From contig NZ_JAOWPT010000006.1 in the NCBI RefSeq assembly GCF_025753855.1, forward strand, positions 186,001-250,000: a stretch of DNA of 64,000 nt, given 5' to 3'. The stretch is from Mesorhizobium sp. ZC-5 (GTDB taxonomy: Bacteria; Pseudomonadota; Alphaproteobacteria; Rhizobiales; Rhizobiaceae). The translations under genes were made by a program, and so were the position numbers. How positions within the stretch are numbered: position 1 is the stretch's first letter; each line of letters opens with the position of its first letter. Under the pieces are notes generated by a model that was not told the DNA's origin, did not search any database, and saw nothing but the letters and a program-made list of their open reading frames with translations. Below, piece after piece: positions 37,510 to 45,738 of the stretch.

Positions 37510-37548
37510 TTTCTCGGGATGCGAGATAGTGTCTGATAAGCGATCGTA

Positions 37549-37577
37549 TTGACAAAAGATATATCGTTGACTAGATA
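37549..37577 (+). promoter_or_regulatory. Sigma-70-type promoter of the PadR gene
   Basis: A consensus TTGACA (37549-37554) and TAGATA (37572-37577) are separated by 17 bases, with the palindrome GATATATC (37558-37565) in the spacer. The latter may be an autorepression site for PadR. Confidence 0.65.
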
Positions 37578-37615
37578 AGTCTCACCGGAAACATCATCCT
37601 TGAAAGGAAAAACTC

Positions 37616-38212
37616 ATGTTCAACCATCGATTTGCCCAAGAGCATCGGCACGGCCACGGTCATTGCAAGATGTCGGGGCGCGACGGCGGCGATGCTTCGC
37701 ACGGCCGGCGCGGACGCGGCGGACCGTTCGGCCGTCATCGCGGCGGACCTTTCGGCGGTCGCGGCCCGCGTATGTTCGATCCCGGCGCGTTGCGCCTGGT
37801 CGTGCTCGGCCTGATCGCCGAGGAACCGCGTCACGGCTACGACATCATCAAGGCGCTGGAAGCCCGCTTCCAGGGTGCCTACAGCCCGAGCCCAGGGGCC
37901 ATTTATCCGATGCTGCAGATGCTGGAGGAGGCCGATCTCGTCTCCTCGACGATGAACGGCAACAAGCGGCTCTTCACCATCACCGGCGAAGGCCTCGCCT
38001 GGCTCGAGGAGAACCGCGCCGAACTCGACAAGATCAACGCCCAGCTTGACGAGGCTTCAGAAGAAATCAGCGGCTTCGCGATCGGCGAGGAGATGCGGGC
38101 CTTGCGCCGCGCCATCCATGGCAAGCTGCGCAGCGGCACGCTGACTGCGGAACAAGCCGAAAAGGCCCGCGACATTCTCAGGAAAGCCCGCGTCGACCTC
38201 GACAATCTCTGA
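37616..38212 (+). CDS. PadR-family regulator with a His/Gly/Arg-rich N-terminal extension
   Basis: A 198-residue PadR repressor. Residues 52-130 form the winged helix (LRLVVLGLIAEEPRHGYDIIKALE, YSPSPGAIYPMLQMLEEADL), with a dimerising helix at the end. The first 51 residues are unusual: HRHGHGHCK followed by repeats of GGPFGRHRGGPFGGRG. Such a head could bind metal ions or nucleic acid. It lies between copper and two-component genes with its own promoter and terminator; no target gene is obvious. Confidence 0.88.
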   Translation: MFNHRFAQEHRHGHGHCKMSGRDGGDASHGRRGRGGPFGRHRGGPFGGRGPRMFDPGALRLVVLGLIAEEPRHGYDIIKALEARFQGAYSPSPGAIYPMLQMLEEADLVSSTMNGNKRLFTITGEGLAWLEENRAELDKINAQLDEASEEISGFAIGEEMRALRRAIHGKLRSGTLTAEQAEKARDILRKARVDLDNL

Positions 38213-38225
38213 TACCGCATCCGGA

Positions 38226-38255
38226 AATGAGCGGCGGCTGTCCGCCGCTCATTTT
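38226..38255 (+). terminator. Rho-independent terminator of the PadR gene, possibly bidirectional
   Basis: AATGAGCGGCGG (38226-38237) pairs with CCGCCGCTCATT (38242-38253) around CTGT, with T-rich sequence after it. It sits between the convergent PadR and histidine kinase genes. Confidence 0.8.
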
Positions 38256-38279
38256 GCCGGTTGTCCGTGCTTCGTGAGC

Positions 38280-39689
38280 TTAAGCCGGCACCTTGATGAC
38301 GGCCCGCAAGCCGCCCATCGGGCTGTCTTCGAGCGAGATGTCGCCGCCGTGGCTGCGGGCGATGTCACGGGCGATGGCGAGGCCGAGCCCGGTGCCGGTG
38401 GAATCGAGGTTGCGGGCTTCGTCGAGCCGGAAGAACGGCTTGAACACCTCCTCGCGTTTTTCGGCAGGGATGCCCGGGCCGTCGTCGTCGATGGTGACCG
38501 TCAGCCAGCCGCGCATGTGCACGGCATCCACTTCGACGTTTTCCGCATAGCGGAAGGCATTGCCGACGATATTGGACAGGAGCCGCGAAAAGGCGTTCGG
38601 CCGCACATGAACCTCCGGCCTGCCGGTCAGTGATGTCTTGATGGTGCGCTTGCGCAGCTTGGCCTCATCGCCCAGCTTGTCGAAGAAGGCGCGCAGGTCG
38701 AAGCGGCCGGCATCCTCGCTCGTCTCGCCGCGGGCAAAGGCGAGATAGCCTTCCAGCATCGACTGCATGTCGTCGATGTCCTGATCCAGCGCCTTGGTGT
38801 CCTCGTTCTGACCGGCCAGCGCCAGCTGCAGCTTGAAGCGGGTGAGAATGGTCCTCAAATCGTGGCTGACGCCGGTGAGCATCGCCGTGCGTTGTTCGAT
38901 CTGGCGCTCGATGCGTTCGCGCATCTGGATGAAGGCGACGCCGGCACGGCGCACTTCCTCGGCGCCGCGCGGCCGGAAATCGCGTGGCATCTGCCGCCCC
39001 TTGCCGAAGCTTTCCGCAGCCTCCGCAAGCTTCATGATCGGCCGGATCTGGTTGCGCAGGAATGGCACGGCGATCATCAGCAGCACCAGCGAGGTGCCAA
39101 CCATCCAGAGCAGGAAGATGTGAGTGTTGGAGGCATAAGCCTGGCTGCGGCGGGCAAACACCCGGAGCACCTTGTCTTCAAGCTGGATCCTGATCTCGAC
39201 GATGTTGGAGTTGCCCACCGTGTCGAGCCAGAATGGCCGGTTGATCTGCTTGGTGATTTCCGACGACAGGATCTGGTCGAGGATCGAAAAGAACGGCTTC
39301 GGCCCCGGCGCGGGCAACGGGTCGGGCGGCATGATATCGATCTTCAGCGACAGCCGGTCCTGGGCGATGCGGATAACGTCGGAATAGCCGGGATCATGCG
39401 GATAAGTCTCGATCATCTCGATGATCGCGGCGATGTCGCGGGTGACCGCCTGCGACAGGCGCAGGGTCACCGTCTGCCAGTGGCGCTCCATGAACATAAA
39501 GGCGATCACCGACTGCAGCAGGATCATCGGCGCGATCACGATGATCAGCGAGCGCGCGTAGAGCCGCTTGGGCATGTAACGCGATACGAAACGCCAGAAT
39601 TTCACCCAGCCGAGACGCCATTTCGCAATGAGGTGTGCCGTGCGCGTGCGCGGAAAAGTTCGTTCCGGCGTGATCTCGGAAGCCGCCAT
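38280..39689 (-). CDS. EnvZ-like sensor histidine kinase
   Basis: A 469-residue inner-membrane kinase. Two helices (about 45-65 and 195-215) flank a periplasmic domain. A HAMP domain follows, then the H-box VSHDLRTILTRFKLQL, where the common Pro after the Thr is replaced by Ile. The ATPase domain has SRLLSNIVGNAFRYA (N box), DDDGPGIP (G1) and GTGLGLAIARDIA (G2). The start MAASEITPERTF at 39689 has AAAGGAAAC before it and beats the in-frame ATG at 39779. Its likely partner, an OmpR-type regulator, lies upstream on the same strand but is separated by about 1.2 kb. Confidence 0.88.
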   Translation of the reverse strand: MAASEITPERTFPRTRTAHLIAKWRLGWVKFWRFVSRYMPKRLYARSLIIVIAPMILLQSVIAFMFMERHWQTVTLRLSQAVTRDIAAIIEMIETYPHDPGYSDVIRIAQDRLSLKIDIMPPDPLPAPGPKPFFSILDQILSSEITKQINRPFWLDTVGNSNIVEIRIQLEDKVLRVFARRSQAYASNTHIFLLWMVGTSLVLLMIAVPFLRNQIRPIMKLAEAAESFGKGRQMPRDFRPRGAEEVRRAGVAFIQMRERIERQIEQRTAMLTGVSHDLRTILTRFKLQLALAGQNEDTKALDQDIDDMQSMLEGYLAFARGETSEDAGRFDLRAFFDKLGDEAKLRKRTIKTSLTGRPEVHVRPNAFSRLLSNIVGNAFRYAENVEVDAVHMRGWLTVTIDDDGPGIPAEKREEVFKPFFRLDEARNLDSTGTGLGLAIARDIARSHGGDISLEDSPMGGLRAVIKVPA

Positions 39690-39884
39690 GTTTCCTTTCC
39701 AATTGGTGCCGGTCGTCTCGTCGATCCTGAACGACGGCAGCATGTCCGACAATCTAGTCCACACCCGGGTGTTCTCCAAGAACGCTGGAACCGGATGGTT
39801 GCCGTACCGAGGCGCTTTCCAGCCGATTCCCGCCGCGAAGGTTTTCGTCTCCCTTCTTACAGCCGGCTTGCGCCAACATATAGG

Positions 39885-39908
39885 CGCATCGGCTGCGACA
39901 CCAATGAC
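39885..39908 (+). repeat. 24-bp direct repeat, left copy
   Basis: This 24-bp sequence matches 40836-40859 at 23 positions. The pair bounds a 0.95-kb segment between the regulator and kinase genes and looks like a target or attachment duplication. Confidence 0.6.
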
Positions 39909-39975
39909 GATGCGCAGTCAGAGCGCCTGTGTTGAAAATCCGACGCTTGATCCACAAGCATGTTAATGGACGAAT

Positions 39976-40026
39976 TATGTAACATATTCTGCTAGAAATA
40001 GCTTTCAGGATATGTTACATATCCTG
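39976..40026 (+). promoter_or_regulatory. Two operator copies before the isolated gene
   Basis: CAGGATATG (40006-40014) and CATATCCTG (40018-40026) form a near-continuous palindrome around TTA. A second, inverted copy of the same site with one mismatch lies at 39976-39991 (TATGTAACATATTCTG). Paired sites just before a gene with a DNA-binding-like N-terminus suggest autoregulation. Confidence 0.6.
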
Positions 40027-40054
40027 CGCGCGATCAGACAAAACGGAGAAACCA

Positions 40055-40618
40055 ATGATGCCTGTGGTCAGGATTAACGACGCCACCTTTTCCGACCTAA
40101 AGTCCATCTCGACTTGGTTCGGTACGAAAACGCCCAGCGAAACCATCGACCGCATGGTGCAGGAGGTAATGGAACAGCTTGGTATGGAGCGCGATGACGA
40201 GCCGGAAGATGCGACCATGACGAGTTCCGGTGCTATGGAGTTTGATACCGCGCCTGGACTCGCTTTCACGAAACCGCTTTCAGCTTCCGTGAATGGCAAG
40301 GCAATTCACGGTCCGCGTTGGTCTGCCATCCTGTTGACAACGATCGCACAACTTAAAGCTAAGGGGCTAGGGGGCGACAAACTGGTTCGCGAACTGCACA
40401 TCCCGGCGAAGGCTGAGCAATACGAGGAGGAAGGGTTTAAGTATCACGCCAACCTCGGCATTTCGGTGCAGGGGCAGTCGGCATCAGAGGCTTGGAAGGA
40501 AATAGACCGCCTCGCTAAAAAGTGGCGCATTCCAGTTGTAGTTGAATTCTGGTGGCGGCAGAACCCGAAGGCTCAATACCCGGGCCGTACGGGGATGCTT
40601 CGAACGGGAAATAGCTGA
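40055..40618 (+). CDS. Unrecognised protein, possible ribbon-helix-helix N-terminus plus unknown domain
   Basis: A 187-residue protein. Residues 2-45 (VVRINDATFSDLKSISTWFG, then TPSETIDRMVQEVMEQLGM) have the strand-helix-helix look of a small DNA-binding domain. Residues 85-187 form a basic, tryptophan-containing domain (WSAILLTTIAQLKAKG, YHANLGISVQGQSASEAWKE, VVVEFWWRQNPKAQYPGRTG) that I do not recognise. GGAG precedes the ATG. The gene has its own paired operators and a strong terminator. Its base composition is lower in GC than that of its neighbours, consistent with transfer. It lies inside the 24-bp repeat pair that separates kinase from regulator. Confidence 0.75.
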   Translation: MMPVVRINDATFSDLKSISTWFGTKTPSETIDRMVQEVMEQLGMERDDEPEDATMTSSGAMEFDTAPGLAFTKPLSASVNGKAIHGPRWSAILLTTIAQLKAKGLGGDKLVRELHIPAKAEQYEEEGFKYHANLGISVQGQSASEAWKEIDRLAKKWRIPVVVEFWWRQNPKAQYPGRTGMLRTGNS

Positions 40619-40623
40619 CCGGG

Positions 40624-40658
40624 ATAGTAGTTGCGGGCATCCCGTCCGCAACTACTAT
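40624..40658 (+). terminator. Strong hairpin after the isolated gene
   Basis: A perfect 13-bp stem, ATAGTAGTTGCGG (40624-40636) with its complement at 40646-40658, around a 9-base loop. It starts six bases after the stop codon. Only a weak T run follows, so it may act as a terminator or stabilise the transcript end. Confidence 0.65.
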
Positions 40659-40835
40659 TTGCGGGGAGGTGGTGGTCAACCAGCAGGCGCCGGCAACTAT
40701 CCCTGCTCGGTCTATTCCTGCTCGGTCGCTGGCTCCGCCGCTCCCGCTCGGGCTCTTAAATGCGGAACTAGGCGACGTAGAGCGCAGGCAGGAAAAGCAG
40801 CATGATCGCCGTGCCGGCGTGATGCTGCCCATCAT

Positions 40836-40859
40836 CGCATCGGCCGCGACACCAATGAC
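40836..40859 (+). repeat. 24-bp direct repeat, right copy
   Basis: It matches 39885-39908 at 23 of 24 positions. Just inside it, the minus strand (40768-40812) reads GTAIMLLFLPALYVA and then a stop, which resembles the last residues of an RND efflux permease and may be a gene remnant. Confidence 0.6.
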
Positions 40860-40870
40860 ATCAACGCGCA

Positions 40871-40895
40871 AAAACGGGCGCCTGGCGCCCGTTTT
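40871..40895 (-). terminator. Terminator of the response regulator gene
   Basis: AAAACGGGCGCC (40871-40882) and GGCGCCCGTTTT (40884-40895) form a perfect hairpin 26 bases after the regulator stop, with a run of T on the leftward transcript. Confidence 0.8.
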
Positions 40896-40920
40896 GGTCA
40901 TAGCCGCAAGACGGATCGCG

Positions 40921-41625
40921 CTATTCGACGCTCAGCCGGTAGCCGATGCCGCGCACCGTCTGCAGCCAGATCGGGTTCGACGGATCGCGCTCGATCTTGC
41001 GGCGCAGCCGGTTGATCTGCACGTCGATGGTGCGCTCGCCGACATCCGATTCGCCGGCGACCAGTTCGTGGCGCGGGATCGTCTCGCCGGCGCGCTCGGC
41101 GAAGATCGCCAGGATCTCCTGCTCGCGGTCGGTCAGCTTCAGCGGCTCGCCGCCCTTCTTGAGCTCGCGCCGGGCGATCTGGAACGTGTAGGGTCCGAAC
41201 ACGATCTGCTCGAGCTTCGGTGTCGTGAGCGGTCCGCCACGGCGCAGGATGTTGTTGATCCGCAGGATGAGTTCGCGCGGATCGAACGGCTTCGGCAGAT
41301 AGTCGTCGGCGCCGGCTTCGAGACCGTTGATGCGGCTGTCGGTCTCCGACAGCGCCGTCAGCATCAGGATCGGCACGTCCTTTTCGGTGCGCAGCGACTT
41401 GGTGAGATCAATGCCGCTTTCGCCGGGCATCATCACGTCGAGCACGATCAGGTCGAAATCGAGCCCGGCGAGCTTGCGCCGCGCTTCGTCGGCGGTTCCA
41501 GCCACGGTGATGCGGAAGCCGTGCTCCGTCAGGAACTGCTTCAGGAGGTTGCGGATGCGGGTGTCGTCGTCGACGACGAGCAGATGCGGTGCGTCATCGT
41601 CCGGCACAGCCACTGGCTCGGTCAT
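40921..41625 (-). CDS. OmpR-family response regulator
   Basis: A 234-residue regulator. The receiver domain has DDDTRIR near the N-terminus, the phospho-acceptor Asp in LIVLDVMMPG, and KPFDPRELILR at its end. The winged-helix domain has LTDREQEILAIFAERAGE and ERTIDVQINRLRRKIE, with the final TVRGIGYRL. GGAG lies eight bases before the ATG at 41625; an ATG at 41640 is also possible. It pairs naturally with the EnvZ-like kinase downstream, although about 1.2 kb separate the genes. Confidence 0.9.
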   Translation of the reverse strand: MTEPVAVPDDDAPHLLVVDDDTRIRNLLKQFLTEHGFRITVAGTADEARRKLAGLDFDLIVLDVMMPGESGIDLTKSLRTEKDVPILMLTALSETDSRINGLEAGADDYLPKPFDPRELILRINNILRRGGPLTTPKLEQIVFGPYTFQIARRELKKGGEPLKLTDREQEILAIFAERAGETIPRHELVAGESDVGERTIDVQINRLRRKIERDPSNPIWLQTVRGIGYRLSVE

Positions 41626-41655
41626 ATCACTGGTCTCCATGCACGTCCCGTTCCA

Positions 41656-42156
41656 TCAGGGCAGATTGTCGATCTGGGGCCTCAGTTCGGGATTCACCAT
41701 TGCCTTCAGAAAGCGCTCAACCGCCTCCCTGTCGCCCGGTCCCGCGTCCCTTAGTGCCTCGCGGATGCGGCGCGACTGTGGCCGAGCGAGATCGAGCGCC
41801 AGTGTACGCCCTTTCGCGGTCGGGTAAAGTTCGCGCTGGCGACGGTCGCGCGGTCCCTGCACCTGGATGATGTGGCCGGTGTCGATCAATTGCTTCAGCA
41901 CCCGCGCAAGACTCTGCTTGGTGATCTTCAGCACGTCGAGCAGTTCCGCCACCGTCAGGCCGGGCATGCGATTGACGAAATGCAGGATGCGGTGGTGGGC
42001 GCGGCCGAACTCGTAATCGGCCAGGATCTGGTCCGGATCGGAGGTGAAGTCGCGGTAGGCGAAGAAGAACAGCTCGATGATGGCGAAGTCGATACCGTCG
42101 TCGCCGGTCAGCGCTGTCTTGATCGGTTTGGCGGTTGCGACGCTGGCTTCGGCCAT
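41656..42156 (-). CDS. MarR-family transcriptional regulator
   Basis: A 166-residue MarR regulator with the recognition region LTVAELLDVLKITKQSLARVLKQLIDTGHI and the wing QGPRDRRQRELYPTAKG. An ATG at 42192 would place the start codon inside the operator palindrome, so the ATG at 42156 is preferred. It lies 30 bases upstream of the OmpR-type regulator on the same strand and may be cotranscribed with it. It is divergent from the aminotransferase gene. Confidence 0.85.
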   Translation of the reverse strand: MAEASVATAKPIKTALTGDDGIDFAIIELFFFAYRDFTSDPDQILADYEFGRAHHRILHFVNRMPGLTVAELLDVLKITKQSLARVLKQLIDTGHIIQVQGPRDRRQRELYPTAKGRTLALDLARPQSRRIREALRDAGPGDREAVERFLKAMVNPELRPQIDNLP

Positions 42157-42180
42157 GGAATTCCCGGCTATTTTCAAATT

Positions 42181-42201
42181 TATGTCAGTCATGTTGACAT
42201 A
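42181..42201 (-). promoter_or_regulatory. Likely MarR operator
   Basis: TATGTCA (42181-42187) and its complement TGACATA (42195-42201) lie seven bases apart, upstream of the marR-type gene and 197 bases before the divergent aminotransferase gene. The spacing is typical for MarR autorepression. Confidence 0.6.
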
Positions 42202-42397
42202 TTTTTTGGGCGATGGTAATTTTTGCCAAGCTTTTCGACGGATTGCTAACGAAAAGGCATGGTTGTGCGGTTTTTCCGGAACTTCCTTTAATTTGCCTTC
42301 TCCTTTTTATCCGCCTAAAATTTGCTCGTCGGCGTGCATCGCCTGCGGGCGCAAATGAGACACAACGACGTTCGGGCTCGCCCCGCGGGAGGTAATC

Positions 42398-43291
42398 ATG
42401 GCATCCGTTCCCTTCGACCAGCTCGACGGCTTTATCTGGATGAATGGCGAATTCGTCAAATGGGCCGACGCCAAGGTTCATGTGCTGACGCATGGTCTGC
42501 ATTATGCAAGCGCGGTGTTCGAGGGCGAACGCGCCTATGGCGGTGAAATCTTCAAGCTGACCGAACATACCGAGCGGCTGCATGAATCGGCCCGCATCCT
42601 CGGCTTCAAGATTCCCTACAGCGTCGCCGAGATCGACGATGCCTGCCGCACACTGTTGAAGAAGCAGGGTTTCCTCGATGCCTATGTCCGCCCGATCGCC
42701 TGGCGCGGCAGTGAAATGATGGGCGTTTCGGCGCAGCACAACCGAATCAACTGCGCGATCGCCATCTGGCAATGGCCGAGCTACTTCGATCCGGCGCAGA
42801 AACTGAAGGGCATCCGCCTCGACATCGCCGAATATCGCCGCCCCGATCCGCGCACCGCGCCGTCGAAGTCGAAGGCCGCCGGCCTCTACATGATCTGCAC
42901 GCTGTCCAAGCATGCCGCCGAGGACAAGGGTTACGCCGACGCGCTGATGTTCGACTGGCGCGGCCAGGTCGCCGAAGCCACCGGCGCCAATGTGTTCTTC
43001 GTAAAGGACGGCAAGATCCACACGCCCAAGCCGGACTGCTTCCTCGACGGCATCACCCGCCGTACGGTCATCGATCTGGCCAAAAAGCGCGGTTTCGAGG
43101 TCATCGAGCGGGCTATCATGCCGGAAGAACTCGAAGGTTTCGAACAGTGCTTCCTGACTGGAACGGCCGCCGAGGTCACGCCAGTTTCGGAAGTCGGACC
43201 GTATACTTTCCAGGTCGGCGAAATCGCCAAGACACTGATGAACGACTACTCGGCCGCGGTGCAGCCGAAGCATGCGGTGGCCGCCGAATAG
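42398..43291 (+). CDS. ilvE: Branched-chain amino acid aminotransferase
   Basis: A 297-residue class IV PLP aminotransferase that interconverts Leu, Ile and Val with their keto acids. The class IV pattern is clear: LTHGLHYASAVFEGERAY at 32-49, the PLP-lysine region SKSKAAGLYMICTLSKHAA, GQVAEATGANVFFVKDGKI, and the C-terminal CFLTGTAAEVTPV. Its start follows GGAGG. It is probably a single-gene transcript next to the MarR operator. Confidence 0.95.
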   Translation: MASVPFDQLDGFIWMNGEFVKWADAKVHVLTHGLHYASAVFEGERAYGGEIFKLTEHTERLHESARILGFKIPYSVAEIDDACRTLLKKQGFLDAYVRPIAWRGSEMMGVSAQHNRINCAIAIWQWPSYFDPAQKLKGIRLDIAEYRRPDPRTAPSKSKAAGLYMICTLSKHAAEDKGYADALMFDWRGQVAEATGANVFFVKDGKIHTPKPDCFLDGITRRTVIDLAKKRGFEVIERAIMPEELEGFEQCFLTGTAAEVTPVSEVGPYTFQVGEIAKTLMNDYSAAVQPKHAVAAE

Positions 43292-43457
43292 AGCGCTCCA
43301 CCGCTCACTGATCCGCTCTTCCCGGGCTGGCTGGTGGCATCCGTGCCGCCGGCCAGCTTCTCCATGAGAATATGCTTATTTGACTTTCGTCTAATTCGGC
43401 GTCTGATTGTGTCGCCGACTCAACGGGAGGTCGGTTGCTATAGAGGGAATAGTCATC

Positions 43458-43754
43458 ATGGAAGCGCTACTTCCGATCATTGTTCAGGTGATTACGGGTG
43501 TCATCGGTGGTCAAGCGGTGGGTGCGGCGTTGAAAACGGCGGCAATGGGCCAACTTCCCAAGATCCTTGCCGGCGCGGTTGGTGGTGTCGGCGGCGGGGC
43601 GATCCTCGGCAGTCTGCTGGGCGGTGGTGCCGATCCGGCAACGGCCGGCGCGCTGGGTGGCCTGCTCGGCGATGCGGTGGGCGGCGTCGGCGGCGGCGCG
43701 ATCCTGACCGCGATCGTCGGTGCGGTGATGGGCAGCATGAACAAGACCGCCTGA
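43458..43754 (+). CDS. Small Gly/Ala-rich hydrophobic protein
   Basis: A 98-residue, very hydrophobic protein with GG and GA repeats (GAVGGVGGGAILGSLLGGGADP, then GGLLGDAVGGVGGGAIL). The two halves look like an internal duplication of a glycine-zipper segment, so it probably inserts in a membrane. The ATG at 43458 was chosen because the hydrophobic domain begins there; the longer frame from 43407 lacks a binding site. Function unknown. Confidence 0.65.
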   Translation: MEALLPIIVQVITGVIGGQAVGAALKTAAMGQLPKILAGAVGGVGGGAILGSLLGGGADPATAGALGGLLGDAVGGVGGGAILTAIVGAVMGSMNKTA

Positions 43755-43773
43755 CCGGTAGGAACAGACTTGT

Positions 43774-43805
43774 AAAACGGGCGGTCCTGTAGGGCCGCCC
43801 GTTTT
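43774..43805 (+). terminator. Rho-independent terminator
   Basis: AAAACGGGCGG (43774-43784) pairs with CCGCCCGTTTT (43795-43805) around a 10-base loop. It ends the small glycine-rich gene. Confidence 0.85.
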
Positions 43806-43993
43806 GTATGGAACGCGGCCAAGAGCCCTGGTTTTCGCGGCTTGGACGCCGATTTGCCACAAATTCACGGCATGAAGGCCGGGAACAAATGGGCACGATG
43901 GCCGTTCAGCTTGCGTTCAGACACGGCTGCCTATTTTCGGCGATGAATTCGGGCCTGTCCAATCCCAACCGGGCCCACGCGAAGGAGATGGAA

Positions 43994-44413
43994 ATGAATC
44001 GATTTCTGAAGACCGCCGTGCTTGCGGCCGCGATCGGCGCAACCACGCTTACCGCCATCCCCGCTGCCCAGGCAGGCGATGGCTGGCGCCGTCATCACCA
44101 TCATGGCGGCGGCGATGCCGTCGCGGCCGGCGTGATCGGCCTTGCGGCCGGCGCCATCATCGGCGGCGCCCTCGCGCAGCCGAGCTATCGCGAACCGGTC
44201 TATTACGATGACGGCTACTACGAGCCCCGCCCGGTTCGTCGCTATTATGTGGACCGTTCCTATGAGGAGCCGGTATACGTCCGCCGCGGGTCGCTCGAGC
44301 CATGGAGCCGCGAATGGTTCCGCTACTGCAACAACCGCTACCGGAGCTTCGATTCGAGCACCGGCACCTTCATGGGCTACGACGGACGCGAGCATTTCTG
44401 CACCGCGAACTGA
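43994..44413 (+). CDS. BA14K-family exported protein
   Basis: A 139-residue protein with a signal peptide (cut near residue 26, AAQA-GDGW). A His-rich stretch RRHHHHGG and a hydrophobic segment (VAAGVIGLAAGAIIGGAL) follow, with a C-terminal WSREWFRYCNNRYRSFDSSTGTFMGYDG motif. The last is the BA14K signature; the Brucella member is a surface immunoreactive protein. The start at 43994 has AAGGAGAT before it. It ends at a strong bidirectional terminator shared with the hydrolase gene. Confidence 0.9.
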   Translation: MNRFLKTAVLAAAIGATTLTAIPAAQAGDGWRRHHHHGGGDAVAAGVIGLAAGAIIGGALAQPSYREPVYYDDGYYEPRPVRRYYVDRSYEEPVYVRRGSLEPWSREWFRYCNNRYRSFDSSTGTFMGYDGREHFCTAN

Positions 44414-44422
44414 GCCGGACCA

Positions 44423-44464
44423 GACAAACGAAAAACCCCGCTTCGGCGGGGTTTTTCGTTTGTC
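44423..44464. terminator. Bidirectional terminator, 19-bp stem
   Basis: A perfect 19-bp stem with a TTCG tetraloop (44423-44441 with 44446-44464), A-rich on the left and T-rich on the right, lies between the convergent BA14K and hydrolase genes. The right end overlaps the hydrolase stop codon. Confidence 0.95.
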
Positions 44465-45104
44465 AGATGAGGAACGGGTTCGTGCGCCGTTCCTCGCCGA
44501 AGCGGCCGCCCGGGCCGTGGCCGCAGATGAAGCCGATATCGTCGCCCAGCGGCAGCAATTTTTCCTTGATCGAGCGGATCAGCGCCGCGTGGTCGCCGCC
44601 GGGCAGGTCGGTGCGTCCGACCGAACCGCGAAACAGCACGTCGCCGACATGGGCGAACTTCGCCACCGGGTTGAAATAGACGACATGGCCGGGCGCATGG
44701 CCCGGACAATGCAGCACGCTGAAGGTGTGGCTGCCGAACGAAACGATGTCGCCCTCTTCGAGGAACCGGTCGGGTACGCAGTTGCGCACCGGGTCGGTGA
44801 GGCCGAAACGCTGCGCCTGGTTTTCCAGATTGGCAAGCAGCGGACGGTCGTCCTCGTGCGGGCCGACGATCTCGATGCCCAGCCGGTCCTTCAGGTCCAT
44901 CGCGCCGCCCGCATGGTCGATATGGCCATGGGTCAGCCAGATGGCGCTGACGGCTATCTTGTTTTCATCCAGAACCCTGAGGATCTGCTCGATGTCGCCG
45001 CCCGGATCGACGACGACGCCGGTCTTGTCATCCGTGTCGAACAGGATCGTGCAGTTCTGCTGGAACGGGGTGACCGGGACGATCCCGGCATTCAGCTGGC
45101 CCAT
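44463..45104 (-). CDS. Metallo-beta-lactamase-fold hydrolase, glyoxalase II-like
   Basis: A 213-residue hydrolase related to YcbL/glyoxalase II. The metal motif THGHIDHAGG supplies the HxHxDH ligands, with further ligands in LHCPGHAPGHV and VGDVLFRGSVGRTDLPGG. The final GFICGHGPGGRFGEERRTNPFL holds the last His and the FGEER tail typical of the YcbL group. Substrates in the family include S-lactoylglutathione and other thioesters. Confidence 0.93.
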   Translation of the reverse strand: MGQLNAGIVPVTPFQQNCTILFDTDDKTGVVVDPGGDIEQILRVLDENKIAVSAIWLTHGHIDHAGGAMDLKDRLGIEIVGPHEDDRPLLANLENQAQRFGLTDPVRNCVPDRFLEEGDIVSFGSHTFSVLHCPGHAPGHVVYFNPVAKFAHVGDVLFRGSVGRTDLPGGDHAALIRSIKEKLLPLGDDIGFICGHGPGGRFGEERRTNPFLI

Positions 45105-45185
45105 GCTTTCTTCGCCTCATCGCGGTTTCGGCCCTGACATAGAGGGCAGGGGCCGCGCCGTCTACCGCACATCGGTCTTATGGAG

Positions 45186-45590
45186 CTACGCCACCCGCCT
45201 CTCCGGCCACGGCACGGCTTCGGCAGCGGGCGGCACATAGGCCTGCCGCGCGGCGCGAACGGCGTCGTGGTTCTCGTCCGCCCAGTTCACCAGGCCCTCG
45301 AGTTGGGCGAGGAAGGAACGGCCGAGCGCCGTCAGCGCATATTCGACACGCGGCGGCACGGTTGGAAACACCTTGCGCGAAACGAAACCGTCCTGTTCCA
45401 GCCGGCGCAGTGTCTGCGCCAGCATGCGCTGGGAGATATCGGGGATTTCCCGCTTTATCGCGGTGAAACGGAAGGTGCCGTCGGCGAGCACCCACAGGGT
45501 CAGCAAGGTCCAGCGGTCGCCGATCCTGTCGAGAATGTCCCGGATGGGGCAGTTTTCCATCACCCCTTCGACCAGCCGTCTTTGCGTCAT
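45186..45590 (-). CDS. HxlR-family regulator, divergent from a quinone-oxidoreductase-like gene
   Basis: A 134-residue HxlR winged-helix regulator. Family marks are [23 protein letters not shown], with the lone N-terminal Cys that in relatives senses oxidants or electrophiles, then [30 protein letters not shown] and [13 protein letters not shown]. The start [11 protein letters not shown] at 45590 follows GAGGAAG. It is divergent from the oxidoreductase at 45739, with operator-like direct repeats in the gap. Confidence 0.9.
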   Translation of the reverse strand: MTQRRLVEGVMENCPIRDILDRIGDRWTLLTLWVLADGTFRFTAIKREIPDISQRMLAQTLRRLEQDGFVSRKVFPTVPPRVEYALTALGRSFLAQLEGLVNWADENHDAVRAARQAYVPPAAEAVPWPERRVA

Positions 45591-45690
45591 CGCCTGTGCC
45601 TTCCTCGGTCCCGTTCCGGTTATCGCGAAGTAACCGAGTGACGGGAAAAACCCTTCTTGTGCCATCTCGCATGGTCATCCTACATCAGGC

Positions 45691-45726
45691 CGGTACTAAA
45701 ACGGAAGTCGGTTCTTAAAAGGAACC
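45691..45726 (+). promoter_or_regulatory. Direct and inverted repeats in the HxlR-oxidoreductase gap
   Basis: Two 16-bp direct repeats (45691-45706 and 45709-45724) share 13 positions and are spaced by 18 bp. The right one overlaps an inverted repeat GGTTC/GAACC (45710-45726). They lie directly before the oxidoreductase binding site, as expected for an HxlR operator. Confidence 0.6.
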
Positions 45727-45738
45727 AAAGGAGATTCC

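Noticed and set aside
40768-40859. Remnant of an RND efflux permease (minus strand, GTAIMLLFLPALYVA then stop)
   Set aside because: Only about 15 residues fit, so I mention it as a possible relic but do not list it as a pseudogene.
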